From Nocardioides cynanchi (lineage in GTDB: Bacteria; Actinomycetota; Actinomycetes; Propionibacteriales; Nocardioidaceae), in assembly GCF_008761635.1 (NCBI RefSeq), contig NZ_CP044344.1, positions 2,108,001-2,172,000 on the forward strand: DNA of 64,000 nucleotides, read 5' to 3'. Under the pieces are notes generated by a model. The model did no database searches and was not told the DNA's origin. It was given only the letters and a program-made list of their open reading frames with translations. The translations under genes and the position numbers were made by a program. The stretch's first letter is position 1. Each line of letters starts with the position of its first letter. Shown here one piece after another: positions 38,475 to 52,446 of this stretch.

Positions 38475-40319
38475 TCAGTGCCCTTCCTCGAAGAATGCGG
38501 CCAGCTCGTCCGGCATCACCGGAAGAGGCTGGGTGGCCAGGTCGACGCCGTCGCCCGCCGAGTTGATCGACAGCACGATGTTCTTGGTGCCCCACTCCTC
38601 GTTGAACCCGGGGTGGTCCTCGCGGGTGTGACCGCCGCGTGACTCCTCGCGCTCGAGCGCCGCCTTCGCGATGCACTCGGAGACAAGCAGCATGTTGTGC
38701 AGGTCGAGGGCGAGGTGCCAGCCGGGGTTGTACTCCCGCTGTCCCTCGACCTTCAGGTGCGCAGCACGCACCTTGAGCTTCTCGATCTCGGCCAGCGACG
38801 ACTCCAGCTCCGCACGGGTGCGGATGATGCCGACCAGGTCGTTCATCGTCTGCTGGAGGTCCTGCTGGACCTTGTAGGGGTTCTCGTTGTCGCCGGACGC
38901 CGGGTCGAAAGGCTTCAGCGCGAAGCTGCGGGCGGCGGCCAGGTCGTCGTCGGAGACGGCGGGTCGCGCCGCACCCAGGCCGGCGACGTAGGCCGCGGCG
39001 GACTCGCCGGCGCGGCGCCCGAACACCAGCAGGTCGGACAGCGAGTTGCCGCCGAGCCGGTTGGAGCCGTGCATGCCGCCGGAGCACTCGCCGACGGCGT
39101 ACAGGCCCTCGACCCCGCTCAGCTCGGTGTCGGCGTCGACCTCGACGCCACCCATGACGTAGTGGCAGGTCGGGCCGATCTCCATCGCCTCGACGGTGAT
39201 GTCGACGTCGGCCAGCTCCTTGAACTGGTGGTACATCGACGGGAGGCGCTTGCGGATGAACTCGGGGGTACGACGCGACGCGATGTCGAGGTAGACCCCG
39301 CCGTGCTCGGAGCCGCGGCCGGCCTTGATCTCGGAGTTGATCGCCCGCGCGACCTCGTCACGTGGCAGCAGCTCGGGTGGCCGGCGGTTGTTCTTCTTGT
39401 CCTCGTACCAGCGGTCGGCCTCCTCCTCGGTGTCGGCCGTCTCGCTCTTGAAGAACTCCGGGATGTAGTCGAACATGAACCGCTTGCCCTCGGAGTTCTT
39501 CAGGATGCCGCCGTCGCCACGCACCGACTCCGTGACCAGCAGGCCCTTCACCGAGGGCGGCCAGACCATCCCGGTCGGGTGGAACTGGACGAACTCCATG
39601 TTGATCAGCTTCGCGCCGGCGCGCAGGGCCATCGCGTGGCCGTCGCCGGTGTACTCCCAGGAGTTCGAGGTGACCTTGAAGCTCTTGCCGATGCCGCCGG
39701 TGGCGAGCACGATGCTGGGCGCGTCGAAGGTGATGAACCTGCCGGTCTCGCGCCAGTAGCCGAAGGCCCCGGAGACCCGGTCGCCGTCCTTGAGGAGGTC
39801 GGTGATCGTGCACTCCATGAACACCTCGACGCCGAGCTGCACGGCTCGCTGCTGGAGGGTGCGGATCATCTCCAGTCCGGTGCGGTCCCCGACGTGCGCG
39901 AGCCGCGCGTAGCGGTGGCCACCGAAGTCGCGCTGTGAGATCAGCCCGTCCTTGGTGCGGTCGAAGAGCGCCCCCCAGTCCTCGAGCTCGAGGACCCGTT
40001 CGGGTGCCTCCTGCGCGTGGAGCTGGGCCATCCGCCAGTTGTTGAGCATCTTGCCGCCGCGCATGGTGTCGCGGAAGTGCACCTGCCAGCTGTCGTCGGG
40101 CCACAGGTTGCCCAGCGCTGCCGCGGCACCGCCCTCGGCCATCACCGTGTGGGCCTTGCCGAGCAGCGACTTGCAGACCAGGGCGACCCGGGCGCCGGCC
40201 TCGTGAGCCGCGATCGCGGCCCGGAGCCCGGAGCCACCGGCGCCGATCACGACGACGTCGTACTGGTGCTTCTCGACGTCGCTGTCGGGGACGCTCGGCG
40301 TCTCGGAGGTGGTGGTCAT
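38475..40319 (-). CDS. sdhA: Succinate dehydrogenase flavoprotein subunit
   Basis: A 614-residue catalytic subunit oxidising succinate to fumarate with covalent FAD. Seen: VVVIGAGGSGLRAAIAAHEAG (residues 22-42), LLGKAHTVMAEGGAAAALGN with the presumed flavin-linking His, the HPTGMVWP active-site region and YAVGECSGGMHGSNRLGGNSLSDLLVFGRRAG. Sequence style resembles the Sdh1 type of M. tuberculosis (Rv0247c-Rv0249c) rather than the four-subunit enzyme. Its ATG overlaps the sdhC stop by one base (TGATG). Confidence 0.96.
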   Translation of the reverse strand: MTTTSETPSVPDSDVEKHQYDVVVIGAGGSGLRAAIAAHEAGARVALVCKSLLGKAHTVMAEGGAAAALGNLWPDDSWQVHFRDTMRGGKMLNNWRMAQLHAQEAPERVLELEDWGALFDRTKDGLISQRDFGGHRYARLAHVGDRTGLEMIRTLQQRAVQLGVEVFMECTITDLLKDGDRVSGAFGYWRETGRFITFDAPSIVLATGGIGKSFKVTSNSWEYTGDGHAMALRAGAKLINMEFVQFHPTGMVWPPSVKGLLVTESVRGDGGILKNSEGKRFMFDYIPEFFKSETADTEEEADRWYEDKKNNRRPPELLPRDEVARAINSEIKAGRGSEHGGVYLDIASRRTPEFIRKRLPSMYHQFKELADVDITVEAMEIGPTCHYVMGGVEVDADTELSGVEGLYAVGECSGGMHGSNRLGGNSLSDLLVFGRRAGESAAAYVAGLGAARPAVSDDDLAAARSFALKPFDPASGDNENPYKVQQDLQQTMNDLVGIIRTRAELESSLAEIEKLKVRAAHLKVEGQREYNPGWHLALDLHNMLLVSECIAKAALEREESRGGHTREDHPGFNEEWGTKNIVLSINSAGDGVDLATQPLPVMPDELAAFFEEGH

Positions 40320-41104
40320 CAGAAGAACCTCGGGTCGGAGAAGGCCCCGGACGAGATCAGGAGCACGTAGAGGTCGGCGAAGGCGACCGAGAACAGGGAC
40401 AGCCAGGCGAAACGGGCGTGGTGGTGGTTGATCTTGGAGACCCAGGTCCAGGCCTTGTAGCGCACCGGGTGCTTGGAGAAGTGCCGCAGCCGCCCGCCCA
40501 CGATGTGGCGGCAGGAGTGGCACGACAGCGTGTAGAGCCAGATCAGGACGATGTTGACCAGGAACACCAGCGAGCCCAGGCCCATGTGGAACCAGTGGTC
40601 GTTCGCGTCGCGGAAGGTGAGCACGGTGTCGTAGGTCAGGATCAGCGAGACCACGACCGCGGCGTACCAGAAGTAGCGGTGGATGTTGTTGAGGATCAGC
40701 GGCAGCTTGGTCTCACCGGAGTACGACGCGTGCGGTTCGGCGACGGCACACGCCGGCGGGCTCATCCAGAAGGCGCGGTAGTAGGCCTTGCGGTAGTAGT
40801 AGCAGCTCATCCGGAAGCCGAGCGGGAAGATCAGCACGATCAGCGCGGCCGACAGCGGCCACCAGCCGAAGGGCTGCCCGAAGTCGGAGCTGCCCTTGAC
40901 GCAGTCGCCCAAGCAGGGCGAGTAGAGGGGCGAGAGGTAGGGCGCCTGGTAGTAGTGGCTGCCCATGAACGCACGGATCGTGGCGTAGATGACGAACGCC
41001 GTGAACACGACGAAGGTGGTCAGGGGGTAGACCCACCACCGGTCGGTCCGCAGCGTCTTCGCCTCGATGCTGGCCCGGGTGGGGCCGTGCACTCCTGTTG
41101 ACAT
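40319..41104 (-). CDS. sdhC: Succinate dehydrogenase membrane anchor, five-helix type
   Basis: A 261-residue membrane subunit with five predicted helices (around WWVYPLTTFVVFTAFVIYATI, WWPLSAALIVLIFPLGF, FWYAAVVVSLILTYDTVL, LGSLVFLVNIVLIWLYTL and WLSLFSVAFADLYVLLISS). Several His (NNIHRYFW, WFHMGLG, LSCHSC) could ligate heme b. A single large anchor instead of separate SdhC and SdhD marks the Sdh1-like class. First gene of the operon; a GGAAGGA ribosome binding site precedes the ATG. Confidence 0.9.
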   Translation of the reverse strand: MSTGVHGPTRASIEAKTLRTDRWWVYPLTTFVVFTAFVIYATIRAFMGSHYYQAPYLSPLYSPCLGDCVKGSSDFGQPFGWWPLSAALIVLIFPLGFRMSCYYYRKAYYRAFWMSPPACAVAEPHASYSGETKLPLILNNIHRYFWYAAVVVSLILTYDTVLTFRDANDHWFHMGLGSLVFLVNIVLIWLYTLSCHSCRHIVGGRLRHFSKHPVRYKAWTWVSKINHHHARFAWLSLFSVAFADLYVLLISSGAFSDPRFF

Positions 41105-41255
41105 CGTCGTCCTTCCAAGACTGGGCCAAGCCGGGGCGCGCCTCCGCGACGTCAGGCGCGAGCACAGGGCAACTTATCGCGGCGCCAGCCCGGACGCCGT
41201 ACCCGGGTGGTGTGAGATTTCGGACGCGGAACCGGCCTGGACCCGGGCGCCCGGC

Positions 41256-42323
41256 TCAGCGACGGCGCCTGCGGGCCAGCGCCGCCACTGCCCAGGCAGT
41301 CGCCGCTCCCACGACGAAGGCCAGCCGGGGGTCGGCGCGCCCCGCCGCCGCGACCGACGGGGCCGGGGCGACGGCCCGGGGTGGCTCCGCAGGCGGGGCG
41401 GGGCCCGCCGGAGCGGGTACGGCGTCGCGGGCCGCCCGCGCCGGGCGCGAGGTGTGCGCCCAGGCGGCGGCGTACATGACGACCCGGGAGAAGTAGTTGA
41501 TCCAGACCAGGAGCACCAGCGCGATCCCGAACGCCTGGAACGCCGGCTGGTGCTGGGTGGCCCGCAGCAGGTAGCTCGACCCCAGCTTGAGCACCTCGAA
41601 GCCGATCCCACCCAGCAGCGCTCCCTGCCACAGGGCCCGGCGCGGTGTGCGCGGCCGCGCCAGGAGCCGGAACAGTGCGTAGAACAGCAGCATGTCCGCG
41701 CCGATCCCGACCACGACGCCGCCCAGGTGCACCAGCCAGCTCAGCTGCCGGCCGAGGCCGAGCAGCTCCAGGAGCTTGTCCGAGTAGCCGACGACGGCGC
41801 CGGTCACCGCGACGCTGAGCATCAGCGTGACCCCGATGATCACCAGGGTGACCAGGTCGCGGAGCTTGCCGACGAAGAAGTTGGGGTACTCGTTGCGCGG
41901 CATCTCGAAGACCACCTCGAGGGCGCTGCGCATCCCCGACAGCCAGCCGAGGCCGGAGTAGATCACTCCGGCGAGGCCGATCAGCCCGACGGTTCCGGCG
42001 GCGTCCTCGATCGAGCGGATCGAGATCTCGCCGTTGGGAGGAGGGTTCCGGCTGCTGACGATGCCCGGCAGCACCTGCTGGACGGCCCGGACCAGGTTGT
42101 CCTGGGCGGAGGAGTCCATCCGGGCGAGGTAGCCGACCACGAAGAACGCGAGAGCCAGGATCGGGAAGAACGACAGGAACGCGAAGTAGGTGACGGCCCC
42201 GGCCTGAGCCGAGCCGTTGACCCGCCCGTAGTGGGCCTGCATCCGGACCAGGTGGTCGACCAGCGCCGAGCGCTCGCGGGCACGTCCGAGCAGCGCCTTC
42301 GCCCGCGCGAGGGGAGAGGCCAT
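41256..42323 (-). CDS. YihY/BrkB-family membrane protein
   Basis: A 355-residue protein with six transmembrane segments and family motifs NGSAQAGAVTYFAFLSFFPILALAFF near residue 35, GVIYSGLGWLSGMRSALEVVF, and a C-terminal LVLLVWINYFSRVVMYAAAWAH. The last 70 residues are Ala/Pro-rich and basic. The family is widespread and its role (once called RNase BN or serum-resistance BrkB) is unsettled. Its ATG overlaps the stop of the RNA-ligase-like gene by one base. Confidence 0.9.
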   Translation of the reverse strand: MASPLARAKALLGRARERSALVDHLVRMQAHYGRVNGSAQAGAVTYFAFLSFFPILALAFFVVGYLARMDSSAQDNLVRAVQQVLPGIVSSRNPPPNGEISIRSIEDAAGTVGLIGLAGVIYSGLGWLSGMRSALEVVFEMPRNEYPNFFVGKLRDLVTLVIIGVTLMLSVAVTGAVVGYSDKLLELLGLGRQLSWLVHLGGVVVGIGADMLLFYALFRLLARPRTPRRALWQGALLGGIGFEVLKLGSSYLLRATQHQPAFQAFGIALVLLVWINYFSRVVMYAAAWAHTSRPARAARDAVPAPAGPAPPAEPPRAVAPAPSVAAAGRADPRLAFVVGAATAWAVAALARRRRR

Positions 42324-42844
42324 CAGCCCGGTGGGCCGGTGAGCACGAAGTCGTGCGTGGCCGTCCAGCCGCTGTCACCGTCGTGCACGTAGAGGTGGAA
42401 GTCGCTCACCGGGAACGCGCACTCGAAGTCGGCCATCTCGTCGAACGCGCGGTCGAGACGGTCGTCGTCGAGGTGGTGGGCGACGGTCACGTGCGGGTGG
42501 TAGGGGAAGTCCAGCGTGAGTGCGAGGGGACCCGACCGGCAGGCGTGGGCGAGCTGCTCGGTCTGGGAGATGCCCTGGACCAGGTTGATGAACACCACCG
42601 GCGAGACCGGGCGGAAGGTGCCGGAGCCGCGCAGGTGCACGTCGTACGACGCTCGCAGCCGGGCCACCTCACCGAGGTGCTGCTCGATCGGGCCGAGGGT
42701 CTGGCTGTCCACCTCGATCGGCGGCACGAGTGTGATGTGGGTCGGGATCGCGGCACCCTGCTCGTCGCCGTTGGCGACCCGGAAGTCCTGGAGCCGGCTG
42801 CCCCAGGGTTCGGGAACGGCGAGCGAGACCCCGATCGTCGGCAC
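42323..42844 (-). CDS. 2'-5' RNA ligase / 2H phosphoesterase family protein
   Basis: A 173-residue 2H-superfamily protein. Both catalytic H-x-T/S-x motifs are present: HITLVPPIEV near residue 37 and HPHVTVAHHL near 117. Relatives hydrolyse cyclic phosphodiesters or join 2'-5' RNA ends; the physiological target is unknown. It lies eight bases after the trpS stop and is coupled to the YihY gene, so all three may be co-transcribed. Confidence 0.85.
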   Translation of the reverse strand: MPTIGVSLAVPEPWGSRLQDFRVANGDEQGAAIPTHITLVPPIEVDSQTLGPIEQHLGEVARLRASYDVHLRGSGTFRPVSPVVFINLVQGISQTEQLAHACRSGPLALTLDFPYHPHVTVAHHLDDDRLDRAFDEMADFECAFPVSDFHLYVHDGDSGWTATHDFVLTGPPG

Positions 42845-42852
42845 GCGGACCC

Positions 42853-45140
<2,288 letters not shown>

Positions 45141-45233
45141 GGTCGGGACCAAAGGATTACGGCGCGGTACCGGGGTGTTGGCACAATGGCACGAGCGCCG
45201 GATCACGGTGCCGGCCCGACACGAGGGGGAAGG

Positions 45234-46874
45234 GTGAGCCTGCAGTCCACGATCTCGTCGCTGCGCACCCGGCGCATGCTGACGTGGTTCGTCCCCGCGG
45301 TCGGGCTGGCCCTCTACCTGATCCTGGTCCCGCAGGTCCCCGACTTCGCCGCCCAGGCCACCCGCGCCGCGATCTTCGACCGGCTCGGCTCGGTGTCGTG
45401 GTGGCCGGGCTGGTACGGCGGCATGGAGCTGCCGACGTACTCGGTGATGGCGCCCGGGATCATGGCCACGATCGGCGACCTGGTCGGCAACAGCGACGCC
45501 GGTGTCGCGATCACCGGCGCCATCGCCTCGGCGATCTGCATGTGGACCGGGCACCAGCTGCTGAAGGGCTCGGCCCGTCCGCGGGCGGCGAGCGTGGCGT
45601 TCGCGGGGACCGTCCTGCTCAACCTCTTCGGCGGGCGGATCACCTTCCTGGTCGGCCTGGCCGCGGCCATGCTCGCGGTCTACGCCCTCATGCACCGGCA
45701 CCCGTGGCTGGCCGGGCTGGCCACCATCGCCAGCGTGCTCGGGAGCCCGCTCGCGGGGCTGTTCACCGGCATCGTGGCCGCAGCGGTCCTGGTCAGCGAC
45801 CGCTCGCGCCGGCCCCAGGCCCTCGTGGTGGGCGTGGCCACCGCCGCGTCGCTGGGCACCCTGGCCGTGCTGTTCCGCAACCCCGGCGTGATGGGGTCTC
45901 CGCCGGCGCAGATCCTGTTCGCCCTGCTCGGCATCGTCCTGGTCTGGATCGCCTGCCGCAACGAGCCCACCATCAGGGCCGGCGCCGTGATCATCGCGGT
46001 CGGCCTCCTGGTCTGTCTGGTGGTGCCCAACAGCGTCGGGCTCAACCTGACCCGGATGGTGTGGCTGCTCGCGGCCCCGCTGATCGTGGGCTACGGCCAC
46101 CGGCCCGACAAGCACGTCCTGGCCCTGACCGCGCTGGCCCTGGTCTTCCCCGCGGTGGACGTGACCTGGCAGCTCGCCGAGGCCGACTCGCCGTCGGCGT
46201 CCGCGCCGTACTACGCGCCGCTGCTCCACCAGCTCGGGCAGCGCCTCGACTCCGGCGCCCACCTCGGCCAACGGGTCGAGGTCGTGGAGCCGCAGACCAA
46301 GGGCGCCGCACGCTACGTCGGCGAGACCACCCCCGTGGCCCGCGGGTGGGAGCGCCAGGCCGACGTCGTGGACAACCCGATCTTCTACAACGACGGCGCC
46401 CTCGACGCGACGTCGTACCGTCAGTGGCTCGACCAGCTGGCCGTCGCCTACGTCGCGGTGCCGGCCACCAAGCTGGACTTCGCGTCGGTCGACGAGGCGA
46501 AGCTGATCGCCACCGGCCTGCCCTACCTGCACCTGGTCTGGAGCAACCCGGACTGGAAGCTCTACCGGGTCGCGGACCCCGCTCCGCTCCTGCGTGGCGC
46601 CCAGATCATCTCGATGTCGGGCAACCAGCTGCGGATGCAGGTCAGCAAGCCGGGCCTGGTGCCGATCCAGATCCGGTGGTCCGACCATCTCGCGGTGCTC
46701 GACGGCACCGTGCCGGTGTCGCTGGGCGTCCGGGCGCACGGGTGTCTGTCGCAGAACGGCGACTGGACCCTGCTGCACGCCCGGCGCGCCGGCACCTACG
46801 TGCTCACGTCCGACTTCGACGTGCTCCCCGACCGCCAGCAGCGCGGCGGGGTCTGCCCCAACCCGGGCTCCTAG
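45234..46874 (+). CDS. Polytopic membrane protein with extracytoplasmic C-terminal domain
   Basis: A 546-residue protein. About ten hydrophobic helices fill residues 15-330, starting MLTWFVPAVGLALYLILVP. Between helices 1 and 2 a loop contains WWPGWYGGMELPTYSVMAP, a layout seen in GT-C-like membrane glycosyltransferases and related actinobacterial proteins. The last 200 residues look soluble and exported (QVSKPGLVPIQIRWSDHLAV, two Cys). The GTG start at 45234 follows GGGGGAAGG; a CACAAT -10 box near 45183 would give a leader of about 45 nt. A role in surface polysaccharide synthesis is possible but unproven. Confidence 0.7.
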   Translation: MSLQSTISSLRTRRMLTWFVPAVGLALYLILVPQVPDFAAQATRAAIFDRLGSVSWWPGWYGGMELPTYSVMAPGIMATIGDLVGNSDAGVAITGAIASAICMWTGHQLLKGSARPRAASVAFAGTVLLNLFGGRITFLVGLAAAMLAVYALMHRHPWLAGLATIASVLGSPLAGLFTGIVAAAVLVSDRSRRPQALVVGVATAASLGTLAVLFRNPGVMGSPPAQILFALLGIVLVWIACRNEPTIRAGAVIIAVGLLVCLVVPNSVGLNLTRMVWLLAAPLIVGYGHRPDKHVLALTALALVFPAVDVTWQLAEADSPSASAPYYAPLLHQLGQRLDSGAHLGQRVEVVEPQTKGAARYVGETTPVARGWERQADVVDNPIFYNDGALDATSYRQWLDQLAVAYVAVPATKLDFASVDEAKLIATGLPYLHLVWSNPDWKLYRVADPAPLLRGAQIISMSGNQLRMQVSKPGLVPIQIRWSDHLAVLDGTVPVSLGVRAHGCLSQNGDWTLLHARRAGTYVLTSDFDVLPDRQQRGGVCPNPGS

Positions 46875-48043
46875 CTGCCCGGCTGCGCCGCGGCAGCCGC
46901 GTCGCGCCGATGGGCGCGCGCGGAGACCAGCAGGATCAGCAGCCCGGCCACGGCGAGCACCGCGCCGACGAACGACGGGGCGCGGTAGCCCCAGCCGGCC
47001 GCGATCACCAGCCCACCCAGCCACGCCCCGACGGCGTTGCCGATGTTGAGCGAGGAGTGGTTCATCGCCGCCCCCAGGGTCTGGGCGTCGCCGGCGACGT
47101 CCATCAGCCGCAGCTGGAGGTTGACCACCAGGACCGACGAGGACACGGCGACCAGGAAGGCCGGGAGCAGGGACGGCCAGCCGGTGGGTGCGACCAGGCC
47201 GAAGGCGACCAGGAGCACCGCCATCGCGGCCGACGAGCCGAGCAGGGACCGGAACACCGACCAGTCGGCGAGTGCCCCGGCCACCCAGGTCCCGGCCACC
47301 ATGCCGAGGCCGAACACGAGCAGGAAGACCGGTACGGCGCCGTCCGGCAGGCCACCGACGACCGTGACCACGTTGGCGATGTAGGAGTAGAGCGCGAACA
47401 TCCCGCCGAAGCCGATGGCGCCGGCCAGCAGGGTCAGCCAGGCCTGGGGCTCGGCGAACAGCCGGAGCTCGCGCCGGCCGGTCGCGTCGGCGTTGCCGGG
47501 GCCGGTCGGCACGAACGCGAGGATCAGGGCCACGGTCAGCATCGACAGGGACGCCGCGACCCAGAACGCCGAGCGCCAGCCGAGGTGCTGCCCGAGGAAG
47601 GTGGCGGCCGGCACTCCGACGACATTGGCCACCGACAGCCCCAGCATCACCATCGCCACGGCCCGCCCCTGCCGACCCGGCCGGGCCAGGTCGGCGGCGA
47701 CCAGTGACGCGACGCCGAAGAAGGCGCCGTGCGGGACACCGTCCAGGAAGCGGGCCAGCAGCAGCAGGTCGTAGCTGCCGGCGAGGGCGCTGAGTGCGTT
47801 GGCAACGGCGTACGTCGTCATCAGGGCGACCAGCAGGGCACGGCGCGGCAGCCGCGCGCCGCTGACCGCCAGGATCGGGGCGCCGACGACCACGCCGAGG
47901 GCGTAGGCCGAGATCAGGTGGCCCGCTGTCGGGATGTCGACCGCGACCCCGTCGGCGATCTGGGGCAGCAGCCCCATCACCATGAACTCCGTGGTCCCGA
48001 TCGCGAAGCCGCCCATGGCCAGGGCGAGGGTCGCCAGCTGCAC
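46871..48043 (-). CDS. MFS transporter, AraJ/CmlA-like drug or sugar efflux type
   Basis: A 390-residue major facilitator with 12 predicted helices. Seen: GTTEFMVMGLLPQIADGV near residue 16 (typical of AraJ/SotB/YdhP-type exporters), RFLDGVPHGAFFGVASLVAADL, and a Gly-rich helix at RALLV...YAVANALSALAGSY. The GTG at 48043 is chosen because GGAG lies about eight bases upstream and it gives the usual length. Its stop overlaps the end of the convergent membrane gene by four bases. Substrate unknown. Confidence 0.88.
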   Translation of the reverse strand: MQLATLALAMGGFAIGTTEFMVMGLLPQIADGVAVDIPTAGHLISAYALGVVVGAPILAVSGARLPRRALLVALMTTYAVANALSALAGSYDLLLLARFLDGVPHGAFFGVASLVAADLARPGRQGRAVAMVMLGLSVANVVGVPAATFLGQHLGWRSAFWVAASLSMLTVALILAFVPTGPGNADATGRRELRLFAEPQAWLTLLAGAIGFGGMFALYSYIANVVTVVGGLPDGAVPVFLLVFGLGMVAGTWVAGALADWSVFRSLLGSSAAMAVLLVAFGLVAPTGWPSLLPAFLVAVSSSVLVVNLQLRLMDVAGDAQTLGAAMNHSSLNIGNAVGAWLGGLVIAAGWGYRAPSFVGAVLAVAGLLILLVSARAHRRDAAAAAQPGS

Positions 48044-48093
48044 GCGTGCTGCTCCGGCGACGTGCGTCGTCGCGCCGGCCGACGTCTCCGCGC

Positions 48094-48293
48094 TCAGAGA
48101 CTGACCAACGTGATCACGGCGACCACGAGCACGAACCCGGCCACGACCCGCCCGGCCAGCCGACCTGCGGTGCTCAGCTCCACCGTCGACCGGTTGCGGA
48201 CCATCCATCCCTGCGATGCCCGCCAGGTGGACTCGGGGCTCACCAGGGTCCAGACCGCCATCGCGGCGATTACCAGGAGCAGGAGGACCAGGA

Positions 48294-48297
<4 letters not shown>
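48094..48297 (-). CDS. Small two-helix membrane protein (DUF6199-like)
   Basis: A 67-residue protein: hydrophobic helix 1-18, the segment [19 protein letters not shown], and a second helix [19 protein letters not shown]. The middle motif resembles the SPxxxWRxxEGWxxRxP pattern of DUF6199-type small membrane proteins, from memory. Its GTG start overlaps the icd stop by three bases (GTGA), so it is translationally coupled to isocitrate dehydrogenase. Function unknown. Confidence 0.7.
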
Positions 48298-50525
<2,228 letters not shown>

Positions 50526-50635
50526 GTCTTCGACGCTAGTTGGGGGCGTGTGGGTCAGGCAAACCACGGCTGCGCGGGACTATCGTCGGCGCTGGACCCG
50601 GCGGATGGGCCGGCGCTCGACGTGAGGAGCACTCG

Positions 50636-51559
50636 ATGTCCGACATGACGGTGACCGCGGCCCCGGAGCTCGGCCAGAAGCTGGTCGCCGAGTTCCTCGG
50701 CACGTTCGTCCTGGTGTTCTTCGGGGTCGGGTCGGTGGTGATCCTCGGCGCGGCCGGCGGCAACCTCCCCGACTACACGGGCGTCGCCCTGACCTTCGGC
50801 ATCGCGGTCGCGGTGATGATCTACGCCGTCGGCCGGATCAGCGGCGGGCACTTCAACCCCGCGGTCTCGATCGGCGCCGCCATCGGCGGCCGGGTGCCCT
50901 GGAGCGAGGCCCTGGCCTACATGGTCACCCAGGTGGTCGGCGCGACCGTCGGCGCACTGGCGCTCTTCGTCGTCGCCCACGGTTACGACGGCTTCAGCTC
51001 CGACGGGCGGATGGGCACCAACTCCTTCGGCCACGGCCTGGGAGCCTCCGGCATCTCCTGGTGGGCCGCGTTCGTGCTCGAGCTGATCCTGACCGCGGTC
51101 TTCGTCTTCGTGATCCTCGCGGTCACCGACTCCCGCAACGAGCACCCGGCCCTGGCCCCCCTGGCGATCGGCCTGACCCTCTTCGCGGTGCACATGGTCG
51201 CGATCCCGGCCACGGGCACGTCGGTGAACCCGGCCCGCTCGATCGGGCCGGCGCTCTTCGGTGGCAGCGAGGCCCTGAAGCACCTGTGGCTCTTCATCCT
51301 CGCGCCGCTGGTCGGCGGGGCCGTGTCCGGCCTGGTCTACCCGGCGCTGTTCGGACGCGGCGTCGAGCCGGTCGCCGGGTCCGGGCTGCGGTTCGGCACC
51401 GGCGCCACCGGCGCGGTGCCGGGGTACGGCGCCCCCGACGCGTTCCAGCAGCAGTGGCAGGAGGGCAACGGCGCCGCGGGAGACGTCCCCCCGCCGGCGG
51501 CTCCGACCGCGACCCCGCCGGACGACGACGGACGTACCCAGATCCGGCCCCAGCAGTGA
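50636..51559 (+). CDS. MIP-family aquaporin-like channel
   Basis: A 307-residue channel with six helices and both NPA boxes: GGHFNPAVSIGAAIGG and GTSVNPARSIGPALFGG, the latter followed by the selectivity-filter Arg. The first 250 residues resemble AqpZ-like water channels; the last 60 form a Pro/Gly/Gln-rich hydrophilic tail (cytoplasmic) not found in AqpZ. A GAGGAG ribosome binding site lies seven bases before the ATG. The stop codon overlaps the first arm of a terminator hairpin. Confidence 0.93.
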   Translation: MSDMTVTAAPELGQKLVAEFLGTFVLVFFGVGSVVILGAAGGNLPDYTGVALTFGIAVAVMIYAVGRISGGHFNPAVSIGAAIGGRVPWSEALAYMVTQVVGATVGALALFVVAHGYDGFSSDGRMGTNSFGHGLGASGISWWAAFVLELILTAVFVFVILAVTDSRNEHPALAPLAIGLTLFAVHMVAIPATGTSVNPARSIGPALFGGSEALKHLWLFILAPLVGGAVSGLVYPALFGRGVEPVAGSGLRFGTGATGAVPGYGAPDAFQQQWQEGNGAAGDVPPPAAPTATPPDDDGRTQIRPQQ

Positions 51560-51583
51560 GCCGGCCGGCCGTCAGGGCCGGCT
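51559..51583. terminator. Bidirectional terminator-like hairpin
   Basis: Perfect 8-bp arms AGCCGGCC (51559-51566) and GGCCGGCT (51576-51583) around a nine-base loop. They lie exactly between the convergent aquaporin-like and lipoprotein genes, overlapping both stop-codon regions. No T-run is present, as is common in high-GC actinobacteria. Confidence 0.5.
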
Positions 51584-52333
51584 GACCCGGACCAGCGTGA
51601 GCTGTACGTCGACCGCGTCCGTCGTGTCCTGCGCGACCATCCCGATCCCGGGCACGAAGTAGGTCTGCACCACGCGGATCGGTGCCAGGGCGCTCAGGTC
51701 ACGGGTCTCGACCGCGTGGTCGTAGCTCCCCCGGGGCAGGGTCACCGAGGCGTCCAGCGACACCACCGTGGACCGGCGCTCCATGTCGCGCGCCCGGAAC
51801 CCGTTGCCGAAGCCGTCCCCGACCCGCGGCTGCGCGGCCATCACCAGACCCGCCTCGGCGCCGTTGCGACCGGCCCGCCAGGAGGTCGTGGCGAGCGGGT
51901 CGACCGGGAAGGTGGCGCCGACCCGCTGGCCGAACCACCAGACGTTGCCCGCGGCGTCCTGGGCGTACCAGCGGACCGCTGCGAACGTCGTACCACCGGA
52001 GGGGCGGCGGACGACGTACCGCACCGCCGTGGTCGCCACGCCGTCGACCGGGCGGCTCGCCGGGAGCACGGTGGCGACCACCGTGTCGAGGGTGGTCCGC
52101 GTGTAGCGCCGATAGGTCCAGCGGGTGCCCGGCGCGAGCGGGAACCAGCGGTTGTCGACGCGGCCGACGAAGTCGCCGGGGGCGGGGTCCGGGGTCGGGA
52201 TGGTCAGACCGTCGATGCCGCTCGGGCCGACCGGCGTGGGCAGGCCGCCGCAGGCGGCGAGCGGCGCCACCACGAGCAGGGCGAAGGCCGCTCGGGCTGC
52301 CCGGGCGACCAGCTGGGCGGGCCCGCGCGTCAT
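51572..52333 (-). CDS. Putative lipoprotein of unknown function
   Basis: A 253-residue exported protein with a basic start, hydrophobic helix and lipobox APLAACG (Cys28). The mature part begins with a Pro-rich linker and contains [15 protein letters not shown] and [15 protein letters not shown], features of a family of actinobacterial secreted proteins that I know only as hypothetical. No enzymatic motif is seen. Divergent from mdh. Confidence 0.72.
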   Translation of the reverse strand: MTRGPAQLVARAARAAFALLVVAPLAACGGLPTPVGPSGIDGLTIPTPDPAPGDFVGRVDNRWFPLAPGTRWTYRRYTRTTLDTVVATVLPASRPVDGVATTAVRYVVRRPSGGTTFAAVRWYAQDAAGNVWWFGQRVGATFPVDPLATTSWRAGRNGAEAGLVMAAQPRVGDGFGNGFRARDMERRSTVVSLDASVTLPRGSYDHAVETRDLSALAPIRVVQTYFVPGIGMVAQDTTDAVDVQLTLVRVSRP

Positions 52334-52446
52334 GGCTGCAGCATGCCAGCCCGCTTGAAGTACGACGTCCGCCCGCTGCTAGCGTCGGCGGCATCCACTT
52401 CGGTGGTCGGGCGATGTCGCGGCCACGTGTCCCGAGGAGTCATCCC